Of a stretch of DNA of 22,039 nt, positions 1 through 9,036 are shown one piece after another (the first letter of the stretch is position 1; the number at the start of each line of letters is the position of its first letter). The DNA lies in the NCBI GenBank assembly GCA_038528235.1, contig JBCBEX010000075.1:1-22039 (forward strand). The letters run 5' to 3'. The position numbers and the translations under genes were made by a program. Source of the stretch: JBCBEX01 sp038528235 (GTDB lineage: Bacteria > Bacteroidota > Rhodothermia > Rhodothermales > Rubricoccaceae). The notes under the pieces were generated by a model. That model saw only the letters and a program-made list of their open reading frames with translations, ran no database searches and was not told the origin of the DNA.

Positions 1-31
1 ACACCGAGTAGGAGAGGAACGGGGAGGCCGC

Positions 32-79
32 GTCCTTGAGCGTCGCCATGTCCTAGAGCGGCCATGTCCTTGAGCGTCG
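32..79. repeat. 16-base near-tandem duplication with a partial third copy
   Basis: Copies at 45-60 (gccatgtcctagagcg) and 61-76 (gccatgtccttgagcg) are adjacent and differ at one base. A partial earlier copy, gtccttgagcg, lies at 32-42. The 14 bases at 32-45 recur exactly at 66-79. No function is evident; it looks like slippage or a duplication product. Confidence 0.6.
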
Positions 80-100
80 GGGGAAGCGCTACCTCAATGA

Positions 101-139
101 GATAGCGCACTATACAAGGCAGTTAGATCACGCGCTATC
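101..139. other. Inverted repeat, 8-base arms
   Basis: gatagcgc at 101-108 is perfectly complementary to gcgctatc at 132-139, separated by 23 bases. There is no T-tract after it, so an intrinsic terminator is not indicated. It could be part of a folded RNA or simply chance. Confidence 0.35.
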
Positions 140-169
140 CCGTGTTTACACCAAAAGGATCGGACGCAA

Positions 170-237
170 GCCCCTCGTCTGGCTACGCTTGTCGTGGTCG
201 ATTTGCACGGCGTGGGATGGGGCGCTTGACGAGGGGC
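170..237. other. Inverted repeat, perfect 10-base arms
   Basis: gcccctcgtc at 170-179 is perfectly complementary to gacgaggggc at 228-237, with 48 bases between them. A perfect GC-rich 10-base stem is unlikely to be pure chance at this spacing, but no T-run follows. Possible folded leader RNA or end of an upstream transcript. Confidence 0.4.
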
Positions 238-253
238 AGGAACTAGCCGTATG

Positions 254-282
254 CTTAACAGTGTTCACTAAACGGTGTTAAG
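254..282. promoter_or_regulatory. Operator-like palindrome upstream of fadE
   Basis: cttaaca (254-260) and tgttaag (276-282) are perfect inverted arms in an AT-richer patch. Inside, aacagtgtt (257-265) and aacggtgtt (271-279) form two similar 9-base half-sites 14 bases apart. The arrangement resembles operators of TetR-type regulators, which commonly control beta-oxidation genes. No regulator gene is visible in the window, so the assignment to fatty-acid control is inference. Confidence 0.35.
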
Positions 283-337
283 CCGTTAAAGCCGCGCGTC
301 TAGCCGGACGATACCCTCGCAGACGAGTAGGCCCTCC

Positions 338-368
338 GCATCCGGTACGCTCGTGCCCGGAAGCCCTT
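338..368 (+). promoter_or_regulatory. Leader motif shared by fadE and fadN
   Basis: gcatcc (338-343) is followed 13 bases later by ccggaagccctt (357-368). The same two blocks occur before fadN at 1927-1932 and 1948-1959, separated by 15 bases. Here the motif ends 21 bases before the fadE start codon. It may be a shared regulatory or 5'-untranslated element for the beta-oxidation genes. Confidence 0.4.
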
Positions 369-389
369 CCGAATCCCAACCCCCGCGTT

Positions 390-1769
<1,380 letters not shown>

Positions 1770-1774
1770 CAGGT

Positions 1775-1834
1775 GGTCGCAGGTCCTGGGTCGCAGGTCG
1801 AAGGTCTGTTCACGCACGACCTTCGACCTGCGAC
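1775..1834. repeat. Inverted repeat built of tandem AGGTCNN heptamers (copy 1)
   Basis: Starting 5 bases after the fadE stop, units of period 7 (ggtcgca, ggtcctg, ggtcgca, ggtcgaa, ggtc) run from 1775 to 1806. The last 17 bases (1790-1806) are perfectly complementary to 1818-1834, leaving an 11-base loop. Further degenerate units of the right-arm type lie at 1852-1868. The stem would be a very stable hairpin able to end or protect the fadE transcript. The same heptamer family occurs at 4515-4637. Confidence 0.8.
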
Positions 1835-1865
1835 AGCAGCGTGTGCGCTGCGTTCGACCTACGAC

Positions 1866-1892
1866 TTGCTCCTGCGGACCTTGCTACCCTTT
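1866..1892 (+). promoter_or_regulatory. Candidate fadN promoter
   Basis: TACCCTTT at 1885-1892 resembles the Bacteroidota -7 box TAnnTTTG. A TTG at 1866-1868 lies 16 bases upstream, where the -33 element would be, although that spacing is shorter than the classical one. The start codon is about 190 bases further on, with the shared leader motif and an octamer repeat in between. Confidence 0.3.
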
Positions 1893-1926
1893 CCCCCGTT
1901 GGTGCATGCCAACCATCTTCCCCGGC

Positions 1927-1959
1927 GCATCCATGCGGGATCGCGCGCCGGAAGCCCTT
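1927..1959 (+). promoter_or_regulatory. Leader motif shared by fadN and fadE
   Basis: gcatcc (1927-1932) and ccggaagccctt (1948-1959) match the pair at 338-343 and 357-368 before fadE. The flanking bases tcgcgcg here and tcgtgc there are also similar. Here the start codon is 123 bases away instead of 22, and nearly all of the extra length is the octamer inverted repeat at 1965-2048. Confidence 0.4.
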
Positions 1960-1964
1960 TTCTG

Positions 1965-2048
1965 AAGTGTGAACGTATGGGCGTGTGAAGGTGTGCATGG
2001 TTGCACCCTCCCGCTTCCACACGTTCACACATCCATACGTCCACACCT
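1965..2048. repeat. Inverted repeat built of tandem octamers (GTRTG core) in the fadN leader
   Basis: The left arm is four exact 8-base units: aagtgtga, acgtatgg, gcgtgtga, aggtgtgc (1965-1996). The right arm, read on the - strand from 2048 to 2017, is four more: aggtgtgg, acgtatgg, atgtgtga, acgtgtgg. The arms pair at 26 of 32 positions across a 20-base loop. Each unit has a GTGTG or GTATG core with three variable bases. The element lies between the candidate fadN promoter and its start codon, so it would be transcribed as a leader hairpin. Confidence 0.8.
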
Positions 2049-2081
2049 CCTTTCTCCTCCTCTCAACCAACCTCCACTCGC

Positions 2082-4514
2082 ATGGAATCCGTCATGACGC
2101 CCCCGGCTGCGACGGCGGCGGGGACGCACAAGCCGTTCCGGACCGCTGCCGTGCTCGGCGCGGGCACCATGGGCAGCCAGATCGCCGCCCACCTCGCCAA
2201 CGCCGGCCTCCAGGTCCACCTCCTCGACGTGACGCCCGAGAGCATCGGGCGCGAGGGCAAACCGAATAGCATCGTCGAGAAGGCGTTCAAGGCGGCGACC
2301 CGGCTGAGCCCCGCGCCGTTTATGAACGAGGCGGCCAAGCGCCGCGTCACCCTCGGCAACTTCGACGAGCACTTCGACCGGATCGCTGAGGTCGACTGGG
2401 TGATCGAGGTCGTGATCGAGAAGATGTCGATCAAGCAGTCCGTGATGGCGCGCATCGAGGAGACGGCCCGCGAGGACGCCGTCATCTCGACGAACACCTC
2501 GGGCCTGCCCATCGGCGAGATCGCGGAGGGCCGCTCGGACGGCTTCAAGAGCCGCTTCCTCGGGACGCACTTCTTCAACCCGCCGCGCTATCTCAAGCTC
2601 TTCGAGATGATCCCGACGGCCGACACCGACCCGGCCATCGTGGACCGCGTGGCGCACTTTGCGCGCGTGCACCTCGGCAAGGGCATCGTCGTCGCGAAGG
2701 ACACGCCGAACTTCATCGGCAATCGCATCGGCGTCTACGGCATCATGGGGGCCATCGACCAGTTCGAGTCGGGCGACTACACCATCGAGGAGATCGACCA
2801 GCTCACGGGCACGCTCATCGGCCACCCCCGCAGTGCGACCTTCCGCACCGCCGACGTGGTCGGCCTCGACGTGCTCGGCCACGTCACGGAGAACCTCTAC
2901 GAGAATGTCCCCGAGGACGAGTCGCGCGAGATGTTCCGCAGCCGCGACGTGCTCGCGAAGCTCGTGGAGGCCAAGCTGACCGGCCAGAAGGCGGGCGGCG
3001 GCTTCTACAAGAAGACGAAGGAGGGCATCCTCTCCATCAACCCGGCGTCGATGGAGTACGAGCCGAAGAAGGACTCGGACCTCGACATCAAATCGTTCAA
3101 GAAGGCAGGCGACCTAAATGCCAGGTTTAACGCGCTCTACGAGGACGACGGCCGCGCGGGCACCTTCTTCCGCCAGACGACGCTCGACCTGCTCGCCTAC
3201 AGCGCGCGCCGCATCCCCGAGATCGCCGACTCGCCGAAAGACATCGACAACGCGATGTGCTGGGGTTTCGGCTGGGAGGCCGGGCCGTTCGAGATCTGGG
3301 ACATGCTGGGCGTGGACCGCGTCCGCGACGGCATGGCCGAGCATGGGTTCGCCGTACCTGATTGGGTCGCCAACGTCCCGAGCGACGGCTTTTACGGCGA
3401 AGCCGACGGCACGCGCCAAGTCTGGACGCCGGTCGCCGCAGCCTCGGGAGACGGGGCTCCGGGCGGTGGCTACGTCGCCGCACCGACGCCCGCTGACGAG
3501 ATCAGCCTCCCGGCGATCCGCTCCACCGAAGGTGCCGAACTGTGGAAGAACAGCGAGGCCGCGCTCCTCGACATGGGGGATGGCGTGGCGCTCTTCGAGT
3601 TCCGCAGCAAGGCCAACAGCCTCGGCCAGGAGGTCATGGGCGGCCTCCGCGACGCCATCGAAAAAGTAGAAAACGACCCCGATCTGCGGGGCATCGTGAT
3701 CGCCAACGACGGCAAGAACTTCTCCGTCGGTGCTAACCTTGGCGAGATGGCGATGGCTGTCGCGATGGGGCAGATGGACCAGGTCGAAGGCTACATCGCC
3801 GACTTCCAGGCCACGATTCAGCGCGTGCGCTATGCCGCGAAGCCGGTCGTGGTCGCGCCGCACCAGCGCGTGCTCGGCGGCGGCTGCGAGATGACGATGG
3901 CGAGTGTCCAGCCTGTCCTCGCCGCGGAGACCTACATCGGGCTCGTTGAACTCGGCGTTGGCCTCATCCCTGCCGGCACCGGTACGATGCGCATGACAGC
4001 GTGGGCCGCCGAGAAGGCCGCCAACCGCGATCGCCCGAGCGAGCTCCAGCCGTTCGTGCGCCAGGCCTTCGAGCACATCGCCATGGCCGACGTGGCCACG
4101 AGCGGCAAGATGGCCATCGAGTACGGCTACGTGCCCGGCCACACCATCGTCGTGATGAACGACGACCGGCGCTTCCACGTCGCCAAGCAGCAGGTGCTCG
4201 CGCTCTCGAACAGCGGCTACCTCCCGCCTGCGGTGATGAGCAGCATCCCCGTGCTCGGCGCCCCGGGCCGTGCGCAGTTCGACATCGCGCTCTTCCAGTA
4301 CGTCGACGGCGGCTACATCTCGGAGTACGACCGCTTCCTTGCGTCGCGCCTCGCCTACGTGATGACTGGCGGCGCGCTCACGGGCCCCGCCGAGGTCCAC
4401 GAGGACTACCTCATCGAGCTCGAACGCGAGGTCTTTATGTCGCTCCTCGGCGAGGAGAAGACGCAGGCCCGCGTGATGCACATCCTCCAGCACAACAAGC
4501 CGCTTCGGAATTAG
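2082..4514 (+). CDS. fadN: 3-hydroxyacyl-CoA dehydrogenase / enoyl-CoA hydratase fusion (FadN-type)
   Basis: Bifunctional beta-oxidation enzyme of 810 residues that would hydrate trans-2-enoyl-CoA and oxidise the 3-hydroxyacyl-CoA with NAD+. The dehydrogenase half comes first: Rossmann motif VLGAGTMGS (24-32), STNTSG, and HFFNPPRY, giving the catalytic pair His163/Glu175 at the usual 12-residue spacing. The crotonase half follows from about 490, with GGGCEM and GLVELG giving Glu603/Glu623 at the usual 20-residue spacing. This dehydrogenase-first order is that of Bacillus FadN, the reverse of E. coli FadB. Start: ATG 2082 is preferred (ATG 2094 possible). An in-frame TTG at 2001 would extend the gene through the octamer repeat and is unlikely. 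The partners fadE and fadA flank it. Confidence 0.93.
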   Translation: MESVMTPPAATAAGTHKPFRTAAVLGAGTMGSQIAAHLANAGLQVHLLDVTPESIGREGKPNSIVEKAFKAATRLSPAPFMNEAAKRRVTLGNFDEHFDRIAEVDWVIEVVIEKMSIKQSVMARIEETAREDAVISTNTSGLPIGEIAEGRSDGFKSRFLGTHFFNPPRYLKLFEMIPTADTDPAIVDRVAHFARVHLGKGIVVAKDTPNFIGNRIGVYGIMGAIDQFESGDYTIEEIDQLTGTLIGHPRSATFRTADVVGLDVLGHVTENLYENVPEDESREMFRSRDVLAKLVEAKLTGQKAGGGFYKKTKEGILSINPASMEYEPKKDSDLDIKSFKKAGDLNARFNALYEDDGRAGTFFRQTTLDLLAYSARRIPEIADSPKDIDNAMCWGFGWEAGPFEIWDMLGVDRVRDGMAEHGFAVPDWVANVPSDGFYGEADGTRQVWTPVAAASGDGAPGGGYVAAPTPADEISLPAIRSTEGAELWKNSEAALLDMGDGVALFEFRSKANSLGQEVMGGLRDAIEKVENDPDLRGIVIANDGKNFSVGANLGEMAMAVAMGQMDQVEGYIADFQATIQRVRYAAKPVVVAPHQRVLGGGCEMTMASVQPVLAAETYIGLVELGVGLIPAGTGTMRMTAWAAEKAANRDRPSELQPFVRQAFEHIAMADVATSGKMAIEYGYVPGHTIVVMNDDRRFHVAKQQVLALSNSGYLPPAVMSSIPVLGAPGRAQFDIALFQYVDGGYISEYDRFLASRLAYVMTGGALTGPAEVHEDYLIELEREVFMSLLGEEKTQARVMHILQHNKPLRN

Positions 4515-4637
4515 GGTCGTAGGTCGCAGGTCGTGGGTCGAAGGTCTTTCGGCTCCGACACTGCGGCTACGCTCCCAGGTACACAGGCATCGGGATGGTT
4601 CCCGACCTGTGACCTCAGACCTACGACCTTAGACCCT
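4515..4637. repeat. Inverted repeat built of tandem AGGTCNN heptamers (copy 2)
   Basis: Immediately after the fadN stop, ggtcgta, ggtcgca, ggtcgtg, ggtcgaa and ggtc run in exact period 7 (4515-4546). After a 57-base middle section, gacctgt, gacctca, gacctac, gacctta and gaccct run in exact period 7 (4604-4637), in the complementary sense. The AGGTC core is kept in nearly every unit while the two spacer bases vary. Arms pair at about 26 of 34 positions. The right arm ends 7 bases before the fadA start codon. Confidence 0.8.
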
Positions 4638-4644
4638 ACCAACT

Positions 4645-5829
<1,185 letters not shown>

Positions 5830-5833
5830 GAGT

Positions 5834-5897
5834 GAGGCGGTGTCGCGGTGAAGCAGTTTAGCGGTGCGTCCGCCACGCATCACCGCACCACCGCAGC
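5834..5897. repeat. Inverted repeat built of tandem octamers (GCGGT core) after fadA
   Basis: Beginning 5 bases after the fadA stop, gaggcggt, gtcgcggt, gaagcagt and ttagcggt run in exact period 8 (5834-5865). On the opposite strand, gctgcggt, ggtgcggt and gatgcgtg run from 5897 to 5874, also in period 8. The best stem pairs 5837-5851 with 5880-5894 at 13 of 15 positions. The rule is again a 5-base core, here with three variable bases. It could act as the transcript end of the fad genes. Confidence 0.75.
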
Positions 5898-6226
5898 ATA
5901 GCGATCCTCAACCTACGGGGCGGCTCGGAGCAATCCGGGTCGCCTCGTTGCGTGCACGAGCGAGACGTGGCACGGGCGAGACGGGTGGCTGCGTGTGTGA
6001 GGGCACAGTGAAGGGGCCTGGATGAGCCTAGCGAATGTCAAGAAAGGATGACGCAGAGTGGTGCTGATGGTCAGCGGCATGCGGCTGGCGTGAGAGGGGG
6101 TCTGCAAAAAACGAGGATGCCGCGAAAACCCCCCAACTACGTTGCCCTGCGGGGTTTCGTGCCAGATCATCCGACTAGCAACTCACTCCCTTCATCCCTC
6201 CGCACCCAACCTCCAACCTCTCTGTT
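5898..6226. other. Intergenic region upstream of the PAPS synthase gene
   Basis: No gene is supported here. Short open frames on both strands look random in composition. A near-tandem pair lies at 5955-5970 (cacgagcgagacgtgg) and 5971-5988 (cacgggcgagacgggtgg). A hairpin pairs 6123-6132 (cgaaaacccc) with 6151-6159 (ggggtttcg), with one bulged A and an 18-base loop, ending 67 bases before the start codon. This may be a leader hairpin, but no known sulfur-metabolism riboswitch was recognised. Confidence 0.4.
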
Positions 6227-7954
6227 ATGAGCCAGACTACGGCTGCCCTCATCGCTCCGCACGGTGGCGACCTCTGCGACCTCGTCGCCGGTGTCGACGT
6301 CGCTGAAGCCACGAAGGCCAACGCGGACCTCCCCTCGATCACCCTCTCCGACCGCCAGCTCTGCGACATCGAGTTGATCCTCAACGGCGGCTTCAGCCCG
6401 CTCAAGGGCTTCCTCAACAAGGCCGACTACGACGGCGTCGTGAGCGACATGCGCCTCGCCGACGGCACGCTCTGGCCGATGCCGATCACGCTCGACGTGG
6501 ACGCCGACACGGCCAAGCAGTACAGCGCCGGTGACCGCATCGCGCTGCGCGACAAGACCGGCCTCATGCTCGCCGTGATCACGGTCGAGGACATCTGGGA
6601 TGCCGACAAAGGCGTCGAGGCCGAGCAGGTCTTCGGCACGACTGACACGGCGCACCCGGCCGTCGCCTACCTCATGGAGCAGGCGGGCACGCACTACATC
6701 GGCGGCCCGCTCGAAGGCGTGCAGCTGCCGAAGCACTACGACTTCGCCGACCTCCGCCGGACGCCCGCCGAACTGCGCGCCCTCCTCGAAGAGATCGACG
6801 TCAACCAGGTCGTCGCCTTCCAGACGCGCAACCCAATGCACCGCGCGCACAAGGAACTCACTGACCTCGCGGCCGAGGACATCGGCGGCAAGTTGCTCAT
6901 TCACCCGGTGGTGGGCATGACCAAGCCGGGCGACGTGGACTACTTCACGCGCGTCCGCTGCTACAAGAAGCTGCTCGAGTACTACCCCGAGAACCGGGCG
7001 ATGCTCAGCCTCCTCCCGCTCGCCATGCGCATGGCCGGGCCGCGTGAGGCCGTCTGGCACGGCATCATCCGCAAGAACTACGGCTGCACCCACCTCGTCG
7101 TGGGCCGCGACCACGCCGGGCCGGGCAACGGCTCCGACGGCGAGCCGATCTACGGCCCGTACGACGCGCAGGAGCTCTTCACCTCCGTCTCCGAGGAAAT
7201 CGGCGTCACGATGGTGCCGTTCCGCCTCATGGTCTACGTCCCCGCCGACGACGCCTACGCGCCGATCGACGAGGTCCAGGCTGCCGGCAAGGAGTTCAGC
7301 ATGATCTCCGGCACGCAGCTGCGCGAGAAGCTCCGCACGGGCGCTGAGATCCCGAACTGGTTCTCGTACGACGAGATCGTCGCGGAACTGCGCAAGAGCT
7401 ACCCGCCGAAGGAGAAGCAGGGTTTCACGGTCTTCTTCACCGGCCTCTCGGGCTCGGGCAAGAGCACCGTCGCCAACGCCCTCGTCGTGCGCCTGCTGGA
7501 GTTCGGCGAGCGTGCCGTGACGCTCCTCGACGGCGACGTCGTGCGCACGCACCTCTCGAAGGGCCTCGGCTTCTCGCGCGAGGACCGCTCGACCAACGTG
7601 CAGCGCATCGGCTACGTGGCCAGCGAGGTCACCAAGCACGGCGGCATCGCCGTCTGCGCGCCCATCGCACCGTACTTCGCCGACCGCAAGGCCAACCGCG
7701 ACCTGATCTCGTCCGTCGGCAACTACATCGAGGTCTTCATCTCGACGCCGCTCGAGGTCTGCGAGGCTCGCGACGTGAAGGGCCTCTACAAGATGGCCCG
7801 CGAAGGCAAGATCAAGGAGTTCACGGGCATCTCGGACCCCTACGAGGCTCCCGAGAACGCCGAGATCGACATCCCGTCGCACACGATGCCGGTCCAGGAG
7901 GCGGTCGACACGATCATCGCCTACCTGCAGAACGAGGGGCTGCTCCCCGCCTAA
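6227..7954 (+). CDS. sat-cysC: Bifunctional sulfate adenylyltransferase / APS kinase (PAPS synthase)
   Basis: Fusion of 575 residues that would activate sulfate with ATP to adenylyl sulfate and then phosphorylate it to PAPS. The N-terminal PUA-like part runs to about 170. The ATP sulfurylase catalytic domain follows, with QTRNPMHRAH (199-208), GRDHAGPG and MISGTQLRE. From about 400 the APS kinase domain has the P-loop GLSGSGKST (406-414), then DGDVVRTHLSKGLGFS, RSTNVQRIGYV and KGLYKMAREGKIKEFTGISD. Both active sites look intact. No PAPS reductase or sulfite reductase gene is in the window. Downstream instead lie two sulfotransferases that use PAPS, which favours a role in polysaccharide sulfation, although general sulfur assimilation remains possible. 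It stands alone between a 397-base leader and a strong hairpin. Confidence 0.95.
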   Translation: MSQTTAALIAPHGGDLCDLVAGVDVAEATKANADLPSITLSDRQLCDIELILNGGFSPLKGFLNKADYDGVVSDMRLADGTLWPMPITLDVDADTAKQYSAGDRIALRDKTGLMLAVITVEDIWDADKGVEAEQVFGTTDTAHPAVAYLMEQAGTHYIGGPLEGVQLPKHYDFADLRRTPAELRALLEEIDVNQVVAFQTRNPMHRAHKELTDLAAEDIGGKLLIHPVVGMTKPGDVDYFTRVRCYKKLLEYYPENRAMLSLLPLAMRMAGPREAVWHGIIRKNYGCTHLVVGRDHAGPGNGSDGEPIYGPYDAQELFTSVSEEIGVTMVPFRLMVYVPADDAYAPIDEVQAAGKEFSMISGTQLREKLRTGAEIPNWFSYDEIVAELRKSYPPKEKQGFTVFFTGLSGSGKSTVANALVVRLLEFGERAVTLLDGDVVRTHLSKGLGFSREDRSTNVQRIGYVASEVTKHGGIAVCAPIAPYFADRKANRDLISSVGNYIEVFISTPLEVCEARDVKGLYKMAREGKIKEFTGISDPYEAPENAEIDIPSHTMPVQEAVDTIIAYLQNEGLLPA

Positions 7955-7989
7955 GCGGCGGCAACCTATCCTAGACGGATAAAGTCCCA

Positions 7990-8033
7990 CGAGGGCGCGG
8001 CGCAAGGCACCATCCTTGCAAGCCGCGCCCTCG
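7990..8033. terminator. Strong hairpin terminator after sat-cysC
   Basis: cgagggcgcggc (7990-8001) pairs perfectly with gccgcgccctcg (8022-8033). Inside it gcaagg (8002-8007) pairs with ccttgc (8014-8019), leaving only two unpaired A residues and a 6-base loop. The 3' side continues taccttttcc, a short pyrimidine/T-rich run. It begins 36 bases after the sat-cysC stop. The same T-rich run overlaps the candidate rfbA -7 box. Confidence 0.7.
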
Positions 8034-8041
8034 TACCTTTT
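8016..8041 (+). promoter_or_regulatory. Candidate rfbA promoter
   Basis: TACCTTTT at 8034-8041 fits the Bacteroidota -7 box TAnnTTTG at seven of eight positions. TTG at 8016-8018 lies 15 bases upstream. The rfbA start codon at 8070 leaves a short leader of about 20 bases. The longer string cgtacctttyccg also occurs, on the - strand, before the beta-propeller gene at 19751-19761. The -33 part lies inside the terminator hairpin. Confidence 0.45.
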
Positions 8042-8069
8042 CCGCCACTCCGCACGCACCAAACGACCC

Positions 8070-8981
8070 ATGAAAGGCATCATCCTCGCCGGTGGCTCGG
8101 GCACCCGGCTGCACCCGCTGACGCTCGCGTTCAGCAAGCAGCTCATGCCGGTCTACGACAAGCCGATGATCTACTACCCGCTCACCACGCTCATGCTGGC
8201 GGGCATCCGGGAGATCCTGATCATCTCGACGCCGCACGACCTGCCGCACTTCCAGCGGCTCCTCGGCGACGGCCATGCGTGGGGCCTCGACCTACAGTAC
8301 GCCGTGCAAGACGCGCCCAACGGTATCGCGGAGGCGTTCGTGATCGGCGAGGAGTTCCTCGGCGGCGAGCCGGCTAGCCTCATCCTGGGCGACAACATCT
8401 TCTACGGCCAGGGCCTCACCAACACGCTCCGCCGCGCCCGCACCCGCGTGGAAGAGGAGGGCGGGGCGACGGTCTTCGGCTACTACGTCAGCGACCCCGA
8501 GCGCTACGGCGTCGTCCACTTCGACGCCGACGGCCGCGCGCTCGACATCGAAGAGAAGCCCACTGAGCCGAAGTCCAACTATGCTGTCGTCGGGCTCTAC
8601 TTCTACGACGGGGCCGTGACCGACATCGCGCGCAACCTGGCGCCATCGGCGCGGGGCGAGCTCGAAATCACCGACGTGAACAGGACCTACCTCCAGCGCG
8701 GCATGCTCGACGTGGAGGTGCTCGGGCGCGGGACGGCGTGGCTCGACACGGGCACACATCAGTCGCTTCTGGAAGCCGCCAACTTCGTCGAGGTCGTCGA
8801 GGCGCGACAGGGGCTCAAGATCGCCTGCCCGGAGGAGGTTGCCTTCCGCATGGGCTACATCGACGCCGACGCCCTACGCGCACTCGCCACGCCGCTAGCC
8901 AAGAGCACCTACGGGCAGTATCTGCTCACGCTCCTCGACCAGGTAGCGACCCAGCGCCACCCAGCGGATTTGACGATGTAG
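8070..8981 (+). CDS. rfbA: Glucose-1-phosphate thymidylyltransferase
   Basis: Protein of 303 residues, normal for RfbA/RmlA, that would join glucose-1-phosphate and dTTP to make dTDP-glucose, the first step to dTDP-L-rhamnose. The N-terminus is the canonical nucleotide-binding MKGIILAGGSGTRLHP, followed by KQLMPVYDKPMIYYPL. EKPTEPKSNYAVVGLYFYD and GTAWLDTGTH are also typical. The ATG at 8070 is chosen because the family begins exactly at MKGI; an in-frame start at 8016 would fall inside the terminator hairpin. It heads a run rfbA-rfbC-rfbD. rfbB, for the 4,6-dehydratase step, is not present here. Confidence 0.96.
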   Translation: MKGIILAGGSGTRLHPLTLAFSKQLMPVYDKPMIYYPLTTLMLAGIREILIISTPHDLPHFQRLLGDGHAWGLDLQYAVQDAPNGIAEAFVIGEEFLGGEPASLILGDNIFYGQGLTNTLRRARTRVEEEGGATVFGYYVSDPERYGVVHFDADGRALDIEEKPTEPKSNYAVVGLYFYDGAVTDIARNLAPSARGELEITDVNRTYLQRGMLDVEVLGRGTAWLDTGTHQSLLEAANFVEVVEARQGLKIACPEEVAFRMGYIDADALRALATPLAKSTYGQYLLTLLDQVATQRHPADLTM

Positions 8982-8987
8982 GCGGTT

Positions 8988-9032
8988 CGATTTTCGATTC
9001 AATAGCACATCTGAAATCGTAAATCTCAAATC
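8988..9032. repeat. Inverted repeat built of tandem GATTTNN heptamers between rfbA and rfbC
   Basis: Left arm: gattttc and gattcaa, period 7, from 8989. Right arm, in the opposite sense: tgaaatc, gtaaatc and tcaaatc, exact period 7 (9012-9032). Read on the - strand these are gatttga, gatttac and gatttca. The arms pair with one bulge. This AT-rich element fills most of the 55-base spacer and ends 4 bases before the rfbC start codon. It has the same 5-base-core plan as the elements around the fad genes, with a different core. Confidence 0.7.
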
Positions 9033-9036
9033 CAAC

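Larger units (their letters stand above)
1..389. other. Intergenic region upstream of fadE, no gene
   Basis: No frame on either strand carries a convincing gene here. On the + strand the three frames open at the left edge close at positions 9, 37 and 71, so no tail of an upstream + gene is visible beyond that. The stretch holds a near-tandem duplication (32-79), three inverted repeats (101-139, 170-237, 254-282) and a motif shared with the fadN leader (338-368), each listed separately. It is less GC-rich around 100-290 than the coding DNA that follows. Confidence 0.6.

Noticed and set aside
1775..1834. CRISPR-like reading of the tandem heptamers
   Set aside because: Units are 7 bases with 2 variable bases and no spacers of protospacer length; there are no cas genes.
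2001..2081. Upstream TTG extension of fadN
   Set aside because: It would translate the octamer inverted repeat; the family match begins after ATG 2082.
3114..4493. A 459-codon open frame on the - strand opposite fadN
   Set aside because: Shadow frame with no domain; the + strand retains all four catalytic residues checked.
5898..6226. Possible SAM or other sulfur-related riboswitch before sat-cysC
   Set aside because: A hairpin exists at 6123-6159, but no conserved riboswitch core was recognised in either direction.
5913..6230. Short open frames on both strands upstream of sat-cysC
   Set aside because: Products are 60-85 residues, low in hydrophobic pattern, and end or begin within leader sequence; nothing supports translation.
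6167..8146. A 659-codon open frame on the - strand opposite sat-cysC
   Set aside because: It is the antisense shadow of a gene with canonical motifs; its product is an Arg/Val/Asp-rich low-complexity string typical of reversed GC-rich coding DNA.
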